From positions 1 to 48,156 of the forward strand of contig LUJO01000002.1 in NCBI GenBank assembly GCA_001689405.1: a DNA stretch of 48,156 bases, given 5' to 3'. Positions 8,158 to 17,329 of this stretch are shown here, piece by piece. Under the pieces are notes generated by a model that was given only the letters and a program-made list of their open reading frames with translations, searched no databases and was not told the origin of the DNA. The position numbers were made by a program, and so were the translations under genes. Each line of letters begins with the position of its first letter. The stretch's first letter is position 1. The DNA comes from Candidatus Homeothermus arabinoxylanisolvens. Its GTDB lineage: Bacteria; Bacteroidota; Bacteroidia; Bacteroidales; Muribaculaceae.

Positions 8158-8186
8158 GGACAGGCGGGGCTTTGCCCTGCCTGTCC
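8158..8186 (+). terminator. GC-rich hairpin, probable terminator
   Basis: GGACAGGC/GCCTGTCC with an inner GGC/GCC pair and loop TTT (8158-8186). It lies 31 bases after a stop codon but lacks a run of T residues, so termination is probable rather than certain. Confidence 0.6.
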
Positions 8187-8667
8187 ATATGGAGATAGCA
8201 CAATTATCCACTGGCTTATCCTTTTTACATCAAGGAGTTCTCCTTGACAGGAATCCGCTTCCCTCTTATAATCCACGCTACATCCAATTTTATATTCCAA
8301 CGCCAAGACCATTATAGACCAGTCATTTAAATCCATCACCTATCTTCTTATAGTTTTACATCATTGCCGGCAACCTCAGGGACACACGATGCAAACAGGC
8401 ACGCCGACACCCGATATTCAGTTCTAGTCCGGGCATCCTCCGGCTCAAGGCAAGCGTGTACGGCAGAGTACGTCATTCTTTCACACACTGCCTATCTCTG
8501 ACTTCCACGGTTCGCCCTTCACCCCGACTTCCCCTTCACTCAGGGCTGCATGCCTACATAGCAGGTGGTTCTGCGACTTCCACCGCTACCTTTTATAAAC
8601 TGCCTTTTATATGACTATTCTCCATTTTTAGGAGAATTTTTCTGTCTGGAACCGCCTCTGCCGGTGG
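8187..8667. other. Non-coding region upstream of leader copy 4
   Basis: No gene supported on either strand. It is rich in C and T on the plus strand. It contains two CTTTTATA boxes 14 bases apart (8590-8597 and 8604-8611) about 60-75 bases before the leader box, plus isolated TTATA boxes near 8265 and 8345. Composition resembles the other pre-leader gaps. Confidence 0.5.
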
Positions 8668-8852
8668 TTATCGGCGCGAAGTTCAGCATCCGGGCTTATA
8701 AGCCAAGGTTACACGGAGTTTCTGCGAGATTTTACCGCGTTGGCTGTAAAATCCCGCAAAAAACCTTGTCCATAAAGCCTCTTGGATGCCCCTGTGTTGC
8801 GCAGATAACCACCTTGCGGACGGCTCCTGAAGGAGCAACAAAGTGAGGGAAG
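8668..8852 (+). promoter_or_regulatory. Structured RNA leader, copy 4 (class C)
   Basis: Box GGCGCGAAGTT at 8673-8683. Helices are GCATCC/GGATGC (8686-8691 with 8784-8789), CAAGGTT/AACCTTG (8704-8710 with 8762-8768), apical GATTTTAC/GTAAAATC (8728-8735 with 8746-8753) extended by GCG/CGC, and a small hairpin GCTCC/GGAGC (8823-8827 with 8832-8836). The final 3' helix is weaker here (CACCTT with AAAGTG, one mismatch). The purine tract GTGAGGGAAGAAA ends about 13 bases before the start at 8868 of the giant methylase-helicase gene. Confidence 0.82.
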
Positions 8853-8867
8853 AAATAAATCAGATAT

Positions 8868-11800
8868 ATGGCATACAACAAACAAAAATCATTTGAGGAT
8901 AATGTAAATGCGATAGAAACCGCACTGACCGTCCTCTCGCAGAAGCGAAAGGCAACCGGAACGGAGAAAGAAACATTATCGCTCTATTCGGGCTTCGGAG
9001 GTATCAAAGACGTGCTGAACATCGGCACTGAAAAGCCATTCCCTCAGAACATGGCGGAACCGACGAAACGCCTGTTGACCGTCCTCGGCAATTTTTCAGC
9101 CGACAAACCCGGATGGGGTGAAACAGCCATTGACAGTATCAAGACATCGGTACTGACCGCATTTTACACCCCGGCATTTATAATAAACGCAGTGGCACGG
9201 CAGATACAGACCACGTTCAAGACACACGGTATTAAAATGCGCACGTTCCTTGAACCGAGCGCAGGCACCGGCGGCTTCCTGCCAGTCGCCATGGACGGCA
9301 CCAAGTCATACGCATTTGAAAAGGACACACTGACAGGCATAATCCTATCTCTGCTTAACGACGATGCCGAAACCTATACGGCAGGTTTTGAGAGCATCGG
9401 GGAACAAAGGCTTGAGCATACATCTTTTGACGTAATAGCCTCAAACATACCATTCGGCAATTTCCGTGTGTTTGACGCAGACCTGTGGAAGAAAGGCGGC
9501 ATATATGAACAGTCAACCAAGACCATACACAACTACTTTTTCGTAAAGGCAATGGAACTGCTCAACGAGGGAGGACTACTTGCTTTCGTTACATCGAGGG
9601 GCATAGCCGACACTCCCGGCAACAAGTTCGTGCGCGAGTATCTTGTGAACAACGCCAACCTCATAAGCGCAGTCCGTCTCCCCGACAACATCTTCATGCA
9701 GACAGGCGGTATCGAGGTCGGGAGCGACCTGCTCATATTCCAAAAGGACACAGCCAAATCCGGCCCTACAGCAAGGGAGGCTATGTTTCTCCAGACCTCA
9801 AAGGAAAAGCACGGCAAGGAAAATACAGAACCCTCAAACCGTCTTTTCACCATGCCGAAAACAACATTGTCAACCGACAGCCGCATTGTGATAAACCAAT
9901 ACGGCAAGCTGACACGCAGGTATTCATGGTCGGGCGGCGAGGCTTCAATGGCTGACTATCTCGCAGCCATACTGAAATATGATTTTGACCGCAATTACAG
10001 GCCAATCCTTTTCTCCAATCCGGGAATTGGCAGACAGTCGCAGATGTCGCTTTTCGGAGATTTGGATATTCCTGCAACAAAAGGACGGCGAGTTTACACC
10101 GGGGAAATGCCCGAATGGTTCAAAGAGGGCGCACTGGTAGTGTTCGAGGGTCAGGTTGGAACGCTTGAATACCGCAAGTCAAGCCATTATGAAGAGATTG
10201 CAGTCGATTTCGTTCCTGTTGACAACGGAAACGTGAACATCGAGAGAGCAAACGACTATATGCCGTTAAGAAGTGTCTATTTTGAACTTTCCAACAAGGA
10301 GAGGGAGGAAAAGACCGAGCGACCGGAATTAAGGGAGCGACTTAACAGCCTTTATGACGCTTTCACAGCCAAATGGGGCTTCTTCCATGATAACGACAAC
10401 AAGGAATTTATCTCTCTTGACAGTCTCGGAAACGAGGTGCTGACACTTGAAATGGCTGTCGGCAGGGAGATTTACAAATCCGACATCATGCGTGAGCCGG
10501 TGGCTTTCAAAAAGACCGACACATCGGTGAGGCTTCTCCCCATGGAAGCTCTCGCAAGTTCGCTGAACTATCACGGTCGGGTCAATATCGACTATATGTG
10601 CAAGACCGCAGCAATGACCGAGGACGAAATAACAGAAGCACTCAAGAACGAGATTTTCTACAACCCGGTTACTGACCGTTGGGAGCATAAAGGCCGTTTC
10701 ATAGGCGGCGACATCGTTACCAAACTGCGTGATGTTTCCGAACTGCTTCCGCTCCTTGACGAGCGCAAGAGGGCTTTTGCCGAAATTTCCGCAAAGGCAC
10801 TTTCCGATGCCTTGCCCGAACCTGTGCCGTATGAGGAACTTGACATAAACATGGGCGAAAGGTGGATTAACCCGAAAATCTATGCCGACTTTGCGACACA
10901 TCTTTTCGGTGTTGATGCCGAGCTGATGTACTTCGATATAAACGACACCTATGTACTACGGCTCAAAGGATATTCGCCTGTCGCCTACAATACTTATTCC
11001 GTAAGGAACTGCAACGGCGAGGATATGTTTGTCCATGCCCTGCATGACACCGTACCCGAATTTACAAAGGATGTCTATGTCAACGGTGAAAAGACCCGTG
11101 TAGCCGATGAAGAAGCCATACAGGAAGCGGCGACTAAAATTCAGGAGATACGCTCCATGTTCCGTGACTGGCTCGACCGCCAGCCCCTGTCTGTCCGTGA
11201 CCGGCTTGTAGCCGAATACAACAGCCGTTTTAATTGCTATGTCCGCCCGTCCTATGACGGCTCGGCGCAGACTTTCCCCGGCCTCACATTGGAACATTTT
11301 CCATACGACAGCCTCTATCCCTCCCAAAAGGACGCCGTGTGGATGATAAAGCAGAACAACGGAGGCATCTGCTGGCACGAGGTGGGAGCAGGAAAGACAA
11401 TGATAATGTGTATCGCCGCATACGAAATGAAGCGTATCGGCATCGTCAACAAGCCTATGATTATCGGACTCAAGTCCAACGTGCATGAGATAGCCGACAC
11501 TTTCCGCAAGGCATATCCCATGGCTAAGATACTCTATCCGGGACGAGAGGATTTCACCCCTGCCAACCGCAAGGAGATTTTCTCGCAGATAAAGAACAAC
11601 AACTGGGATTGCGTGATACTGACCCATGACCAGTTCGCCAAGATACCGCAGTCGCAGGAAACAATGGCGGCAATCTTCCGGGAAGAACTTTCCGATGTCG
11701 AGCGTTGCCTTGAGGTGCTGGAGCAATCGACCATGCGCTACCGTAGTTCAAGAATGATGTCGGGACTTGAGAAACGACAGGAAAACCTTAAGGCGAAACT

Positions 11801-13856
11801 CGCAGAACTGCGCCATGAAATAGGCCAACGAAAAGATGACACGCTGGATTTCAACACTATGGGGATAGACCATATCTTCGTGGATGAGTGCCATGCTTTC
11901 AAAAATCTCATGTTGCAGACACGCCATACAAAAGTAGCAGGTATCGGAAACACAAAAGGCTCTCAAAGAGCGATGAACCTGCTCTTTGCAATCCGTGACA
12001 TTCAGAGACGCACAGGCCGTGACCTCGGAGCCACATTCCTGTCAGGCACGGTTGTTGTAAACGCTCTTACCGAGCTTTATGTGATGTTCAAGTATATGCG
12101 ACCCAATGAGTTGAGAAAGCAGCGTATAAGCTGTTTCGACGCATGGGCTGCCATATATACCGAGAAAAAGGCAGACTATGAACTTAACGTGACCGGAAAC
12201 ATCAAGCGCAAAGAGCGTTTCCGCTCATATATCAAGGTTCCCGAACTCGCAGCTTTCCTGCGTGAGATTACCGATTACCGCACAACCGACATGATAAACC
12301 TCGATGTTCCCGAAAAGAACATACGTTTCCTCTCCAATCCCCCGACAATCGAGCAGGAAGAAATGTCAGGGAGGCTTGTATCATTCGCCAAATCGGGAGA
12401 ATGGTCTGACCTCGGACTTGATATGCCCGAACCAGACAATCTCGACAAGGCGAAAATGCTAATAGCTACCAATGTGGCGAGGAAAATGGCTCTTGACATG
12501 AGACTTCTCGGCGAGAAGTTCAGCGATGACCCCGGCAACAAGGCCTCGATATGCGCAAAAACTGTATATGACTACTATATGCGCTCTAACGCCAACCGTG
12601 GCACCCAGTTCATCTTCAGCGACCTTTCCACCTACAAACCCGGCGAGTGGAACATCTATCAGGACATCAAGGACAAGCTTGTGGCTCTCGGAATACCCCC
12701 GGAAGAAATACAGTTTATCCAGTGCGCCAAGACCGAAAGGGCAAGGAAGAAGCTGTTCGCCGACATGAACAACGGCAGGGTTCGTGTGCTTTTCGGCTCC
12801 ACAACAATGTTAGGCACAGGCGTGAACGCCCAGGAACGTGCCGTGGCGGTGCATCATCTTGAGATACCGTGGAGGCCGGCCGACATGGAGCAGCGTAACG
12901 GCAGGGCTGTCCGCAAGGGAAACACCGTGAAACTATGGGGTGGAAACACCGTTGACATCGTTATTTACGGAACGGAGAAGACTCTTGATGCCTATAAATT
13001 CAACCTGCTGAAGAACAAGCAGATGTTCATAAACCAGATTAACAACGGCACCATTGCCGTGCGACGCATCGACGAGGACGGCATGGACGAGGAAAACGGC
13101 ATGAACTTTGCCGAGTTCGTGGCAATCCTTTCCGGCAATACCGACCTTTTGAAAAAGGCTAAGCTCGACAACCGGATTATGCAGCTTGAAAAGGAACTCT
13201 CAATCTTCAAAAAAGAGAAAGGCCGTGCGGAACGCAGGATGTCGGCAAATCAGACAGCCATTGCAGCAGCTGAGGATATGATTGCCAAAATGAATATGGA
13301 CTACAGCTGTTTTGTGTCACAAAATGATGATGCCGCAGTAACCCTCATATCCGGCACTTTTGCAACTCCGCAGGAAATCGGACGCGAGCTTCACCGCATA
13401 TCCAAATCTTACCGGGGAACTGAACACAAAGCTGTAGGTTCTTATACGGGCTTGCCAATGACGGTAAGGAGCGAGTTTAATATTGCAGGAGTGTTCGAGC
13501 GCAACATCTTCTTCATAGAGGGAGCAAGCGGACTCAAGTACCGATGCTCCCAATCGGGAGCATTGCCCCTCTCATTCGTGGAATCCGCCGCATATCCCTA
13601 CGCTGTCATGGTGCGTATGCCTGCCCGGATAGCTGAAAAAGAGAAAGAGGTTGCGAGACTACGAGAGGAAATTCCGGTGTTGGAGGAAATCATATGCCGC
13701 AAATGGCCTAAAGCCACGGAGCTTGAAACACTCAAGGCACAATGCCGTGAGTTGCAGCAGAAGATTGAGGATGACCTCAAAAATGCCGAAAAAGGTCTAT
13801 CGCTGTCCGATAGTATCTCACCTGACAAGCCTACAATTACAGAGGAAGCGGCCTGA
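8868..13856 (+). CDS. DarB-like DNA methylase-helicase fusion
   Basis: A 1662-residue fusion of an N6-adenine methylase domain and an SF2/SNF2-type helicase. The methylase part (about 40-330) shows the SAM motif FLEPSAGTGGF (about 127-137) and the catalytic motif NIPF (about 193-196), a variant of NPPY/F. The helicase part shows Walker A HEVGAGKT (about 836-843), Walker B VDECH (about 1003-1007) and the C-terminal arginine motif EQRNGRAVRKGN (about 1340-1351). A long helical, partly coiled-coil C-terminus follows. Proteins of this layout include phage P1 DarB and large proteins of Bacteroidales conjugative elements, and are thought to protect incoming DNA from restriction (family knowledge). 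It stands alone behind leader copy 4 and ends with a terminator. Its exact specificity is unknown. Confidence 0.88.
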   Translation: MAYNKQKSFEDNVNAIETALTVLSQKRKATGTEKETLSLYSGFGGIKDVLNIGTEKPFPQNMAEPTKRLLTVLGNFSADKPGWGETAIDSIKTSVLTAFYTPAFIINAVARQIQTTFKTHGIKMRTFLEPSAGTGGFLPVAMDGTKSYAFEKDTLTGIILSLLNDDAETYTAGFESIGEQRLEHTSFDVIASNIPFGNFRVFDADLWKKGGIYEQSTKTIHNYFFVKAMELLNEGGLLAFVTSRGIADTPGNKFVREYLVNNANLISAVRLPDNIFMQTGGIEVGSDLLIFQKDTAKSGPTAREAMFLQTSKEKHGKENTEPSNRLFTMPKTTLSTDSRIVINQYGKLTRRYSWSGGEASMADYLAAILKYDFDRNYRPILFSNPGIGRQSQMSLFGDLDIPATKGRRVYTGEMPEWFKEGALVVFEGQVGTLEYRKSSHYEEIAVDFVPVDNGNVNIERANDYMPLRSVYFELSNKEREEKTERPELRERLNSLYDAFTAKWGFFHDNDNKEFISLDSLGNEVLTLEMAVGREIYKSDIMREPVAFKKTDTSVRLLPMEALASSLNYHGRVNIDYMCKTAAMTEDEITEALKNEIFYNPVTDRWEHKGRFIGGDIVTKLRDVSELLPLLDERKRAFAEISAKALSDALPEPVPYEELDINMGERWINPKIYADFATHLFGVDAELMYFDINDTYVLRLKGYSPVAYNTYSVRNCNGEDMFVHALHDTVPEFTKDVYVNGEKTRVADEEAIQEAATKIQEIRSMFRDWLDRQPLSVRDRLVAEYNSRFNCYVRPSYDGSAQTFPGLTLEHFPYDSLYPSQKDAVWMIKQNNGGICWHEVGAGKTMIMCIAAYEMKRIGIVNKPMIIGLKSNVHEIADTFRKAYPMAKILYPGREDFTPANRKEIFSQIKNNNWDCVILTHDQFAKIPQSQETMAAIFREELSDVERCLEVLEQSTMRYRSSRMMSGLEKRQENLKAKLAELRHEIGQRKDDTLDFNTMGIDHIFVDECHAFKNLMLQTRHTKVAGIGNTKGSQRAMNLLFAIRDIQRRTGRDLGATFLSGTVVVNALTELYVMFKYMRPNELRKQRISCFDAWAAIYTEKKADYELNVTGNIKRKERFRSYIKVPELAAFLREITDYRTTDMINLDVPEKNIRFLSNPPTIEQEEMSGRLVSFAKSGEWSDLGLDMPEPDNLDKAKMLIATNVARKMALDMRLLGEKFSDDPGNKASICAKTVYDYYMRSNANRGTQFIFSDLSTYKPGEWNIYQDIKDKLVALGIPPEEIQFIQCAKTERARKKLFADMNNGRVRVLFGSTTMLGTGVNAQERAVAVHHLEIPWRPADMEQRNGRAVRKGNTVKLWGGNTVDIVIYGTEKTLDAYKFNLLKNKQMFINQINNGTIAVRRIDEDGMDEENGMNFAEFVAILSGNTDLLKKAKLDNRIMQLEKELSIFKKEKGRAERRMSANQTAIAAAEDMIAKMNMDYSCFVSQNDDAAVTLISGTFATPQEIGRELHRISKSYRGTEHKAVGSYTGLPMTVRSEFNIAGVFERNIFFIEGASGLKYRCSQSGALPLSFVESAAYPYAVMVRMPARIAEKEKEVARLREEIPVLEEIICRKWPKATELETLKAQCRELQQKIEDDLKNAEKGLSLSDSISPDKPTITEEAA

Positions 13857-13885
13857 CATCACCATATATCTGACTTTTATTTTAT

Positions 13886-13924
13886 TCCCTGTTGGGTTGT
13901 GAAACCCGGCAGGGATTTATTTTG
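13886..13924 (+). terminator. Terminator after the methylase-helicase gene
   Basis: TCCCTG/CAGGGA and GGGTT/AACCC stacked stem (13886-13915), then TTTATTTT. Confidence 0.88.
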
Positions 13925-14434
13925 TCATTATGGTATTGAACTGCTGTGGCGCAATTGCCTCTTTTATCACATAGCCTTTTCTAAATTTGCCTTATCCCCT
14001 TTATAGTCTTCTTGCTGTCTTTTATACCGCTGTGTCCCGACCCGGCATCCGCGTGGCTGACTTTGATCGAGAGACGGACTGGGCAATATTTCATGTTGCC
14101 CGGCCCGACACTCGCTTTCAAAGCGGTAATCCGAAAAATGCCTGTCGGCCTCGAAGTCAGTACAGGCATAGGTTCCGTTTCCCTCCACTTACGCCCGTAC
14201 TTCCATATCTTCGTTGACGGGCAATTTTCCTGATGGCTTACCTCTCATCCACACATGGATGCCTCCCGCCCTTCTTCCATTTCTATTGACAGACTCCTTT
14301 TATATCTCGGATTAACTCCTTGATGCCTGTTTCAGATATGCCGGGATATGATGGAACATTTATACCCATTACGGGAACATTTATATCCTGTAGGGTTTTA
14401 CAGATGCCGTCCGTGACGGTTGCCGTGATTTTTG
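13925..14434. other. Non-coding module upstream of leader copy 5
   Basis: No gene supported. The segment 14085-14290 is similar to 5650-5870 (see there). Two direct repeats GGAACATTTATA occur at 14353-14364 and 14374-14385, exactly 21 bases apart (two helical turns). The second ends 54 bases before the leader box, the same distance as the CTTTTATA box of copy 2. Further TTTATA-type boxes lie near 14000, 14020 and 14300. Confidence 0.6.
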
Positions 14435-14606
14435 AATCGGCGAAGTTAAGGCCGCTTGTGGATATGCCAAGGCCCGGCGGCAGCGTGACAGGGCTTCCCC
14501 CTGTCAGCCTTGTCGTAATCCACCTGTGTAGCGACCTTCCTTATTTGCCGAAAAAATCAGTCCGACAACCCTCCCGGAAGGAACTGGTAAAAGTAAGGGA
14601 GAAAAA
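14435..14606 (+). promoter_or_regulatory. Structured RNA leader, copy 5 (class A)
   Basis: Box GGCGAAGTT at 14439-14447. Helices are TCGGC/GCCGA (14437-14441 with 14547-14551), GTGGAT/ATCCAC (14458-14463 with 14518-14523), CAAGGC/GCCTTG (14468-14473 with 14507-14512), apical TGACAGGG/CCCTGTCA (14486-14493 with 14499-14506) and 3' CTCCC/GGGAG (14571-14575 with 14597-14601). It is near-identical to copy 2 over the first 80 bases. It precedes the parB-like gene at 14640. Confidence 0.83.
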
Positions 14607-14639
14607 ATAATATTTATCAACATCTTAAAAGTCAAGATT

Positions 14640-16331
14640 ATGGAAACTAAAGCAGTCAGAAAAGAAAACGTATCACTCGCCCTCATTCAGCCGAGCGCAT
14701 TCAACCCTCGCAAGACCTTTGACGAGGCATCACTCAAGGAACTCTCCGAAAGCATCGCCTCACAGGGCGTTCTTCAACAAATCGGCTTACGCCCGATAGC
14801 AGACACCGACCGCTACGAGATTATCTTCGGGGAACGAAGATACCGCGCGTCCGTCATGGCAGGACTTGAGACTATCCCTGCCGACATATACGATGTTACC
14901 GATGATGAGGCCGTTGAAATCGCCGTCACCGAAAACCTTCAGCGTGAGGATGTCTCACCGATAGAGGAAGCAAACGCATACCAAAGTCTCATGGACAGCG
15001 GAAGATACGATGTGCAGGCATTGGCTGTGCAGTTCGGAAAGTCCGAGGCATATATACGCACCCGACTGAAATTCACATCACTTATCCCCGAGATAGCGCA
15101 ACTGCTTGAAGCTGACGCAATCACAATGAGCGTGGCTTCCGAGATATGCAGATACGGAATGGACATACAGAAAGAGGTTTACGAAAAGCACCTCTGCGAA
15201 AATTCTTACGGCTCATGGCGTGGGCTGAAAGCCTCCGAGGTGGCAAGGCGCATAGAGCAGAATTTCACGACCGACCTTGAGCGTTACTCATTTGACAAGG
15301 GCATGTGTGCCTCATGCCCCCATAACACCAAGAACCTCCTGCTTTTCTGCGAGGGTGCCTGTGGAAAATGCACCAACCGCAATTGCCTTGAAGATATGAA
15401 CGCATCATATCTCGTTGACAAGGCGGTGGATATGATAGCCGAATTTCCTGCCTACTCTTTACGGCGAGGACGGTTTGAATCAAACGAGGGGGCGGTTGAG
15501 CGTCTTTTGGCTATGGGATATGAGATTGAAACTCCAGACACATACATTCAGAAGTACCCGACACAGCCGGAGGAACCGACTGCGGAGGAATACGAGACTA
15601 CAGAAGACTTCGCCAAGGCTCATTCAGAGTATGAACAAGACCTTTCCGAGTATAATGATGCCGTGGAGGAAGTAAATGCCAGGGCAGAGAACGGAGAAAT
15701 CACTGTCTATATTGTCATTGAAAAAAATGACATACGCATAGGTTATTCGGTAAAGCCGTCCGAAGCTTCCGATAACGGCACTGCCGACGGCAAGACTGAT
15801 GACCCGATAGTGAAACTTGAGAAACAAGACATGCGCAACAAGGAAATCGTCATGGAGAAAACCGTGGCAGATACCAAGAAGCAAATCCTTGAGGCTGACA
15901 TGACTGAGACCAAGTTCGGGCAGGACGAGGAAAGAATGGTGTATTATTTCATGCTTTCATCGCTCCGCAAGGAACATTTCTCGGCTGTGGGTCTTACCGA
16001 GAAGCAGGGAGGCTATCTTTCCGATGATGAAAAAATGGAGATTGTCGGCAATCTCAACGCCAAGACAAAGGCTGTAATCCGCAGGGATTATCTTATAGCC
16101 AATTTCAAGGAGGCATTCGGGAGCAACACTGTTGCCAAACTGCTGCTCGGCTTCGCAAAGAAGCACATGCCCGAACAGCTTGCCGAGATTGAGAAAGGCT
16201 ACAACGAGGTTTATGAGAAACGCCATCAGCGCATTGAAGAAAAGAAAGCGGCTCTCATGCCGAAAAACGAGGAACCAAGTGCGGAAGCAAACGAAGCATC
16301 GGAAGATGAAAGCAAGGAAGAAGCTGCTTAA
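14640..16331 (+). CDS. ParB-like protein with cysteine cluster
   Basis: A 563-residue ParB/Spo0J-family protein. The N-terminal ParB/Srx nucleotide-binding domain shows NPRKTF (22-27), GERRYRA (64-70) and ENLQRED (98-104), followed by an HTH at about 127-145. A six-cysteine cluster (C223, C226, C237, C241, C244, C249) then suggests a zinc or iron-sulfur site. The long acidic C-terminus (about 290-563) includes EEKKAALMPKNEEPSAE-like helices. ParB proteins bind parS sites and act as CTP clamps in partition, and relatives serve as element regulators. No ParA partner is visible in the window, so a regulatory or nuclease-like role is possible. It lies behind leader copy 5 and is followed by a terminator. 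Confidence 0.86.
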   Translation: METKAVRKENVSLALIQPSAFNPRKTFDEASLKELSESIASQGVLQQIGLRPIADTDRYEIIFGERRYRASVMAGLETIPADIYDVTDDEAVEIAVTENLQREDVSPIEEANAYQSLMDSGRYDVQALAVQFGKSEAYIRTRLKFTSLIPEIAQLLEADAITMSVASEICRYGMDIQKEVYEKHLCENSYGSWRGLKASEVARRIEQNFTTDLERYSFDKGMCASCPHNTKNLLLFCEGACGKCTNRNCLEDMNASYLVDKAVDMIAEFPAYSLRRGRFESNEGAVERLLAMGYEIETPDTYIQKYPTQPEEPTAEEYETTEDFAKAHSEYEQDLSEYNDAVEEVNARAENGEITVYIVIEKNDIRIGYSVKPSEASDNGTADGKTDDPIVKLEKQDMRNKEIVMEKTVADTKKQILEADMTETKFGQDEERMVYYFMLSSLRKEHFSAVGLTEKQGGYLSDDEKMEIVGNLNAKTKAVIRRDYLIANFKEAFGSNTVAKLLLGFAKKHMPEQLAEIEKGYNEVYEKRHQRIEEKKAALMPKNEEPSAEANEASEDESKEEAA

Positions 16332-16353
16332 TATCCATAATCATAAGACGATT

Positions 16354-16387
16354 GCAGGGGCTGTCAAACGACCCCTGCTTTCTTTAT
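16354..16387 (+). terminator. Terminator after the parB-like gene
   Basis: Perfect GCAGGGG/CCCCTGC stem (16354-16360 with 16372-16378) followed by TTTCTTTAT. Confidence 0.88.
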
Positions 16388-16589
16388 CCTGACCACACCG
16401 TTATAACCATTTATGCCGGCGACTCCTTCTCGGTCAGCTCAAGCCTCTTATACCATTTTATTTACTCTTTTAATTACCTGTTTTTCCTGTTAAAGAATCA
16501 TGATTTAAAGCCTGTCCGCCCTTTATAAACTACGAATATCCCCATTTTTCACCCCTGTAACCATGATCCGTGAGATGCCGTCTGGCGAT

Positions 16590-16751
16590 TGTCACGGCAA
16601 AGTTGGAGGCCGGGACAAATGCCAAATCATAGCCGGAGGTCACGGGTGTCACCGTGAATTTGCCTTATTGTCCGCTTTCGCCTCCCCTGAAATGCCTGAA
16701 ATCGGTCAGACAGCCCTCCGACGGACTGAACAGTCTGAAAAAGAGGGGTAA
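16590..16751 (+). promoter_or_regulatory. Structured RNA leader, copy 6 (class B)
   Basis: Box GGCAAAGTT at 16596-16604. Helices are GGAGGC/GCCTCC (16605-16610 with 16680-16685), GGACAA/TTGTCC (16613-16618 with 16668-16673), CAAAT/ATTTG (16623-16627 with 16658-16662), apical TCACGG/CCGTGA (16640-16645 with 16652-16657), hairpin GACT/AGTC (16724-16727 with 16732-16735) and 3' CCCTC/GAGGG (16714-16718 with 16743-16747). Relative to copy 3 the second helix changes a G-T pair to A-T. CTTTATA at 16521-16527 lies upstream; the rest of 16388-16589 holds no gene. The leader ends about 11 bases before the start at 16762. Confidence 0.83.
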
Positions 16752-16761
16752 AACAAGATTT

Positions 16762-17328
16762 ATGGCAAAATTGATAGACATCGAACTTCAAAAGCAATTG
16801 GACAAACCGCAAATATGGTTCTGCAAATATTTTCCTGCACGTATTCGCAACGTGGGAGAACGTGAGATTGCCGACCGTAAGTTGGTATTTGATTTCAAAG
16901 ATGGACGGGCATACGAGGACGTGGCCCGCCGCACGGCAACAGCCATGACAGAGTGTTACGGAGAAAAGTGCGCCGACATTGTGTTTTCTCCCGTTCCGGC
17001 ATCTACAAGCGAGAAGAACGAGATACGCTACAAGGCATTCTGCCAAATGGTGTGTAAACTCACCGGTGCAATCAACGGATACGACCATGTGTCGGTGTGT
17101 GGCGAGAGAATGACCGTTCACGAGAACCGCAAGGCTGAGACAGATGTCCGCAAGGCTGATGTCATTGAGTTTGACCCGATTTTTTTCAGCGGTAAAATGG
17201 TTGTGGTTTTTGATGATGTAATAACTAAAGGCTTGAGTTATGCCATATATGCCAACCGCCTTGAAAGCCTCGGAGCAAATGTCCTCGGAGGTATGTTCCT
17301 CGCAAGAACCCATTACAAAGTGAGATAA
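16762..17328 (+). CDS. Phosphoribosyltransferase-like protein
   Basis: A 188-residue type I phosphoribosyltransferase fold, closest in appearance to ComF-like proteins. It shows FSPVPAST (75-82), a central RYKAFCQMVCKL helix and the PRPP-binding signature VVVFDDVITKG (147-157) with the paired acidic residues D151 and D152. Such enzymes transfer phosphoribose from PRPP to a base or act as nucleotide sensors. The ATG at 16762 is preferred because upstream in-frame codons fall inside leader copy 6. It is separated by one base from the SLOG gene that follows, so the two are translationally coupled and probably act together. Confidence 0.82.
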   Translation: MAKLIDIELQKQLDKPQIWFCKYFPARIRNVGEREIADRKLVFDFKDGRAYEDVARRTATAMTECYGEKCADIVFSPVPASTSEKNEIRYKAFCQMVCKLTGAINGYDHVSVCGERMTVHENRKAETDVRKADVIEFDPIFFSGKMVVVFDDVITKGLSYAIYANRLESLGANVLGGMFLARTHYKVR

Positions 17329-17329
17329 T

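Noticed and set aside
8565..8846. A plus-strand reading frame of 93 codons in the leader of the methylase-helicase gene
   Set aside because: It lies across leader copy 4, whose compensatory helices and class C relatives explain the conservation better than coding. The analogous frames at 14320-14610 and 20252-20584 are rejected for the same reason.
10329..11726. Two long minus-strand frames (190 and 256 codons) inside the methylase-helicase gene
   Set aside because: They are antisense shadows of the 1662-residue gene, whose motifs are unmistakable. No promoter or domain supports them.
16627..17313. A 228-codon minus-strand frame
   Set aside because: It runs antisense through leader copy 6 and the phosphoribosyltransferase gene, and has no domain.
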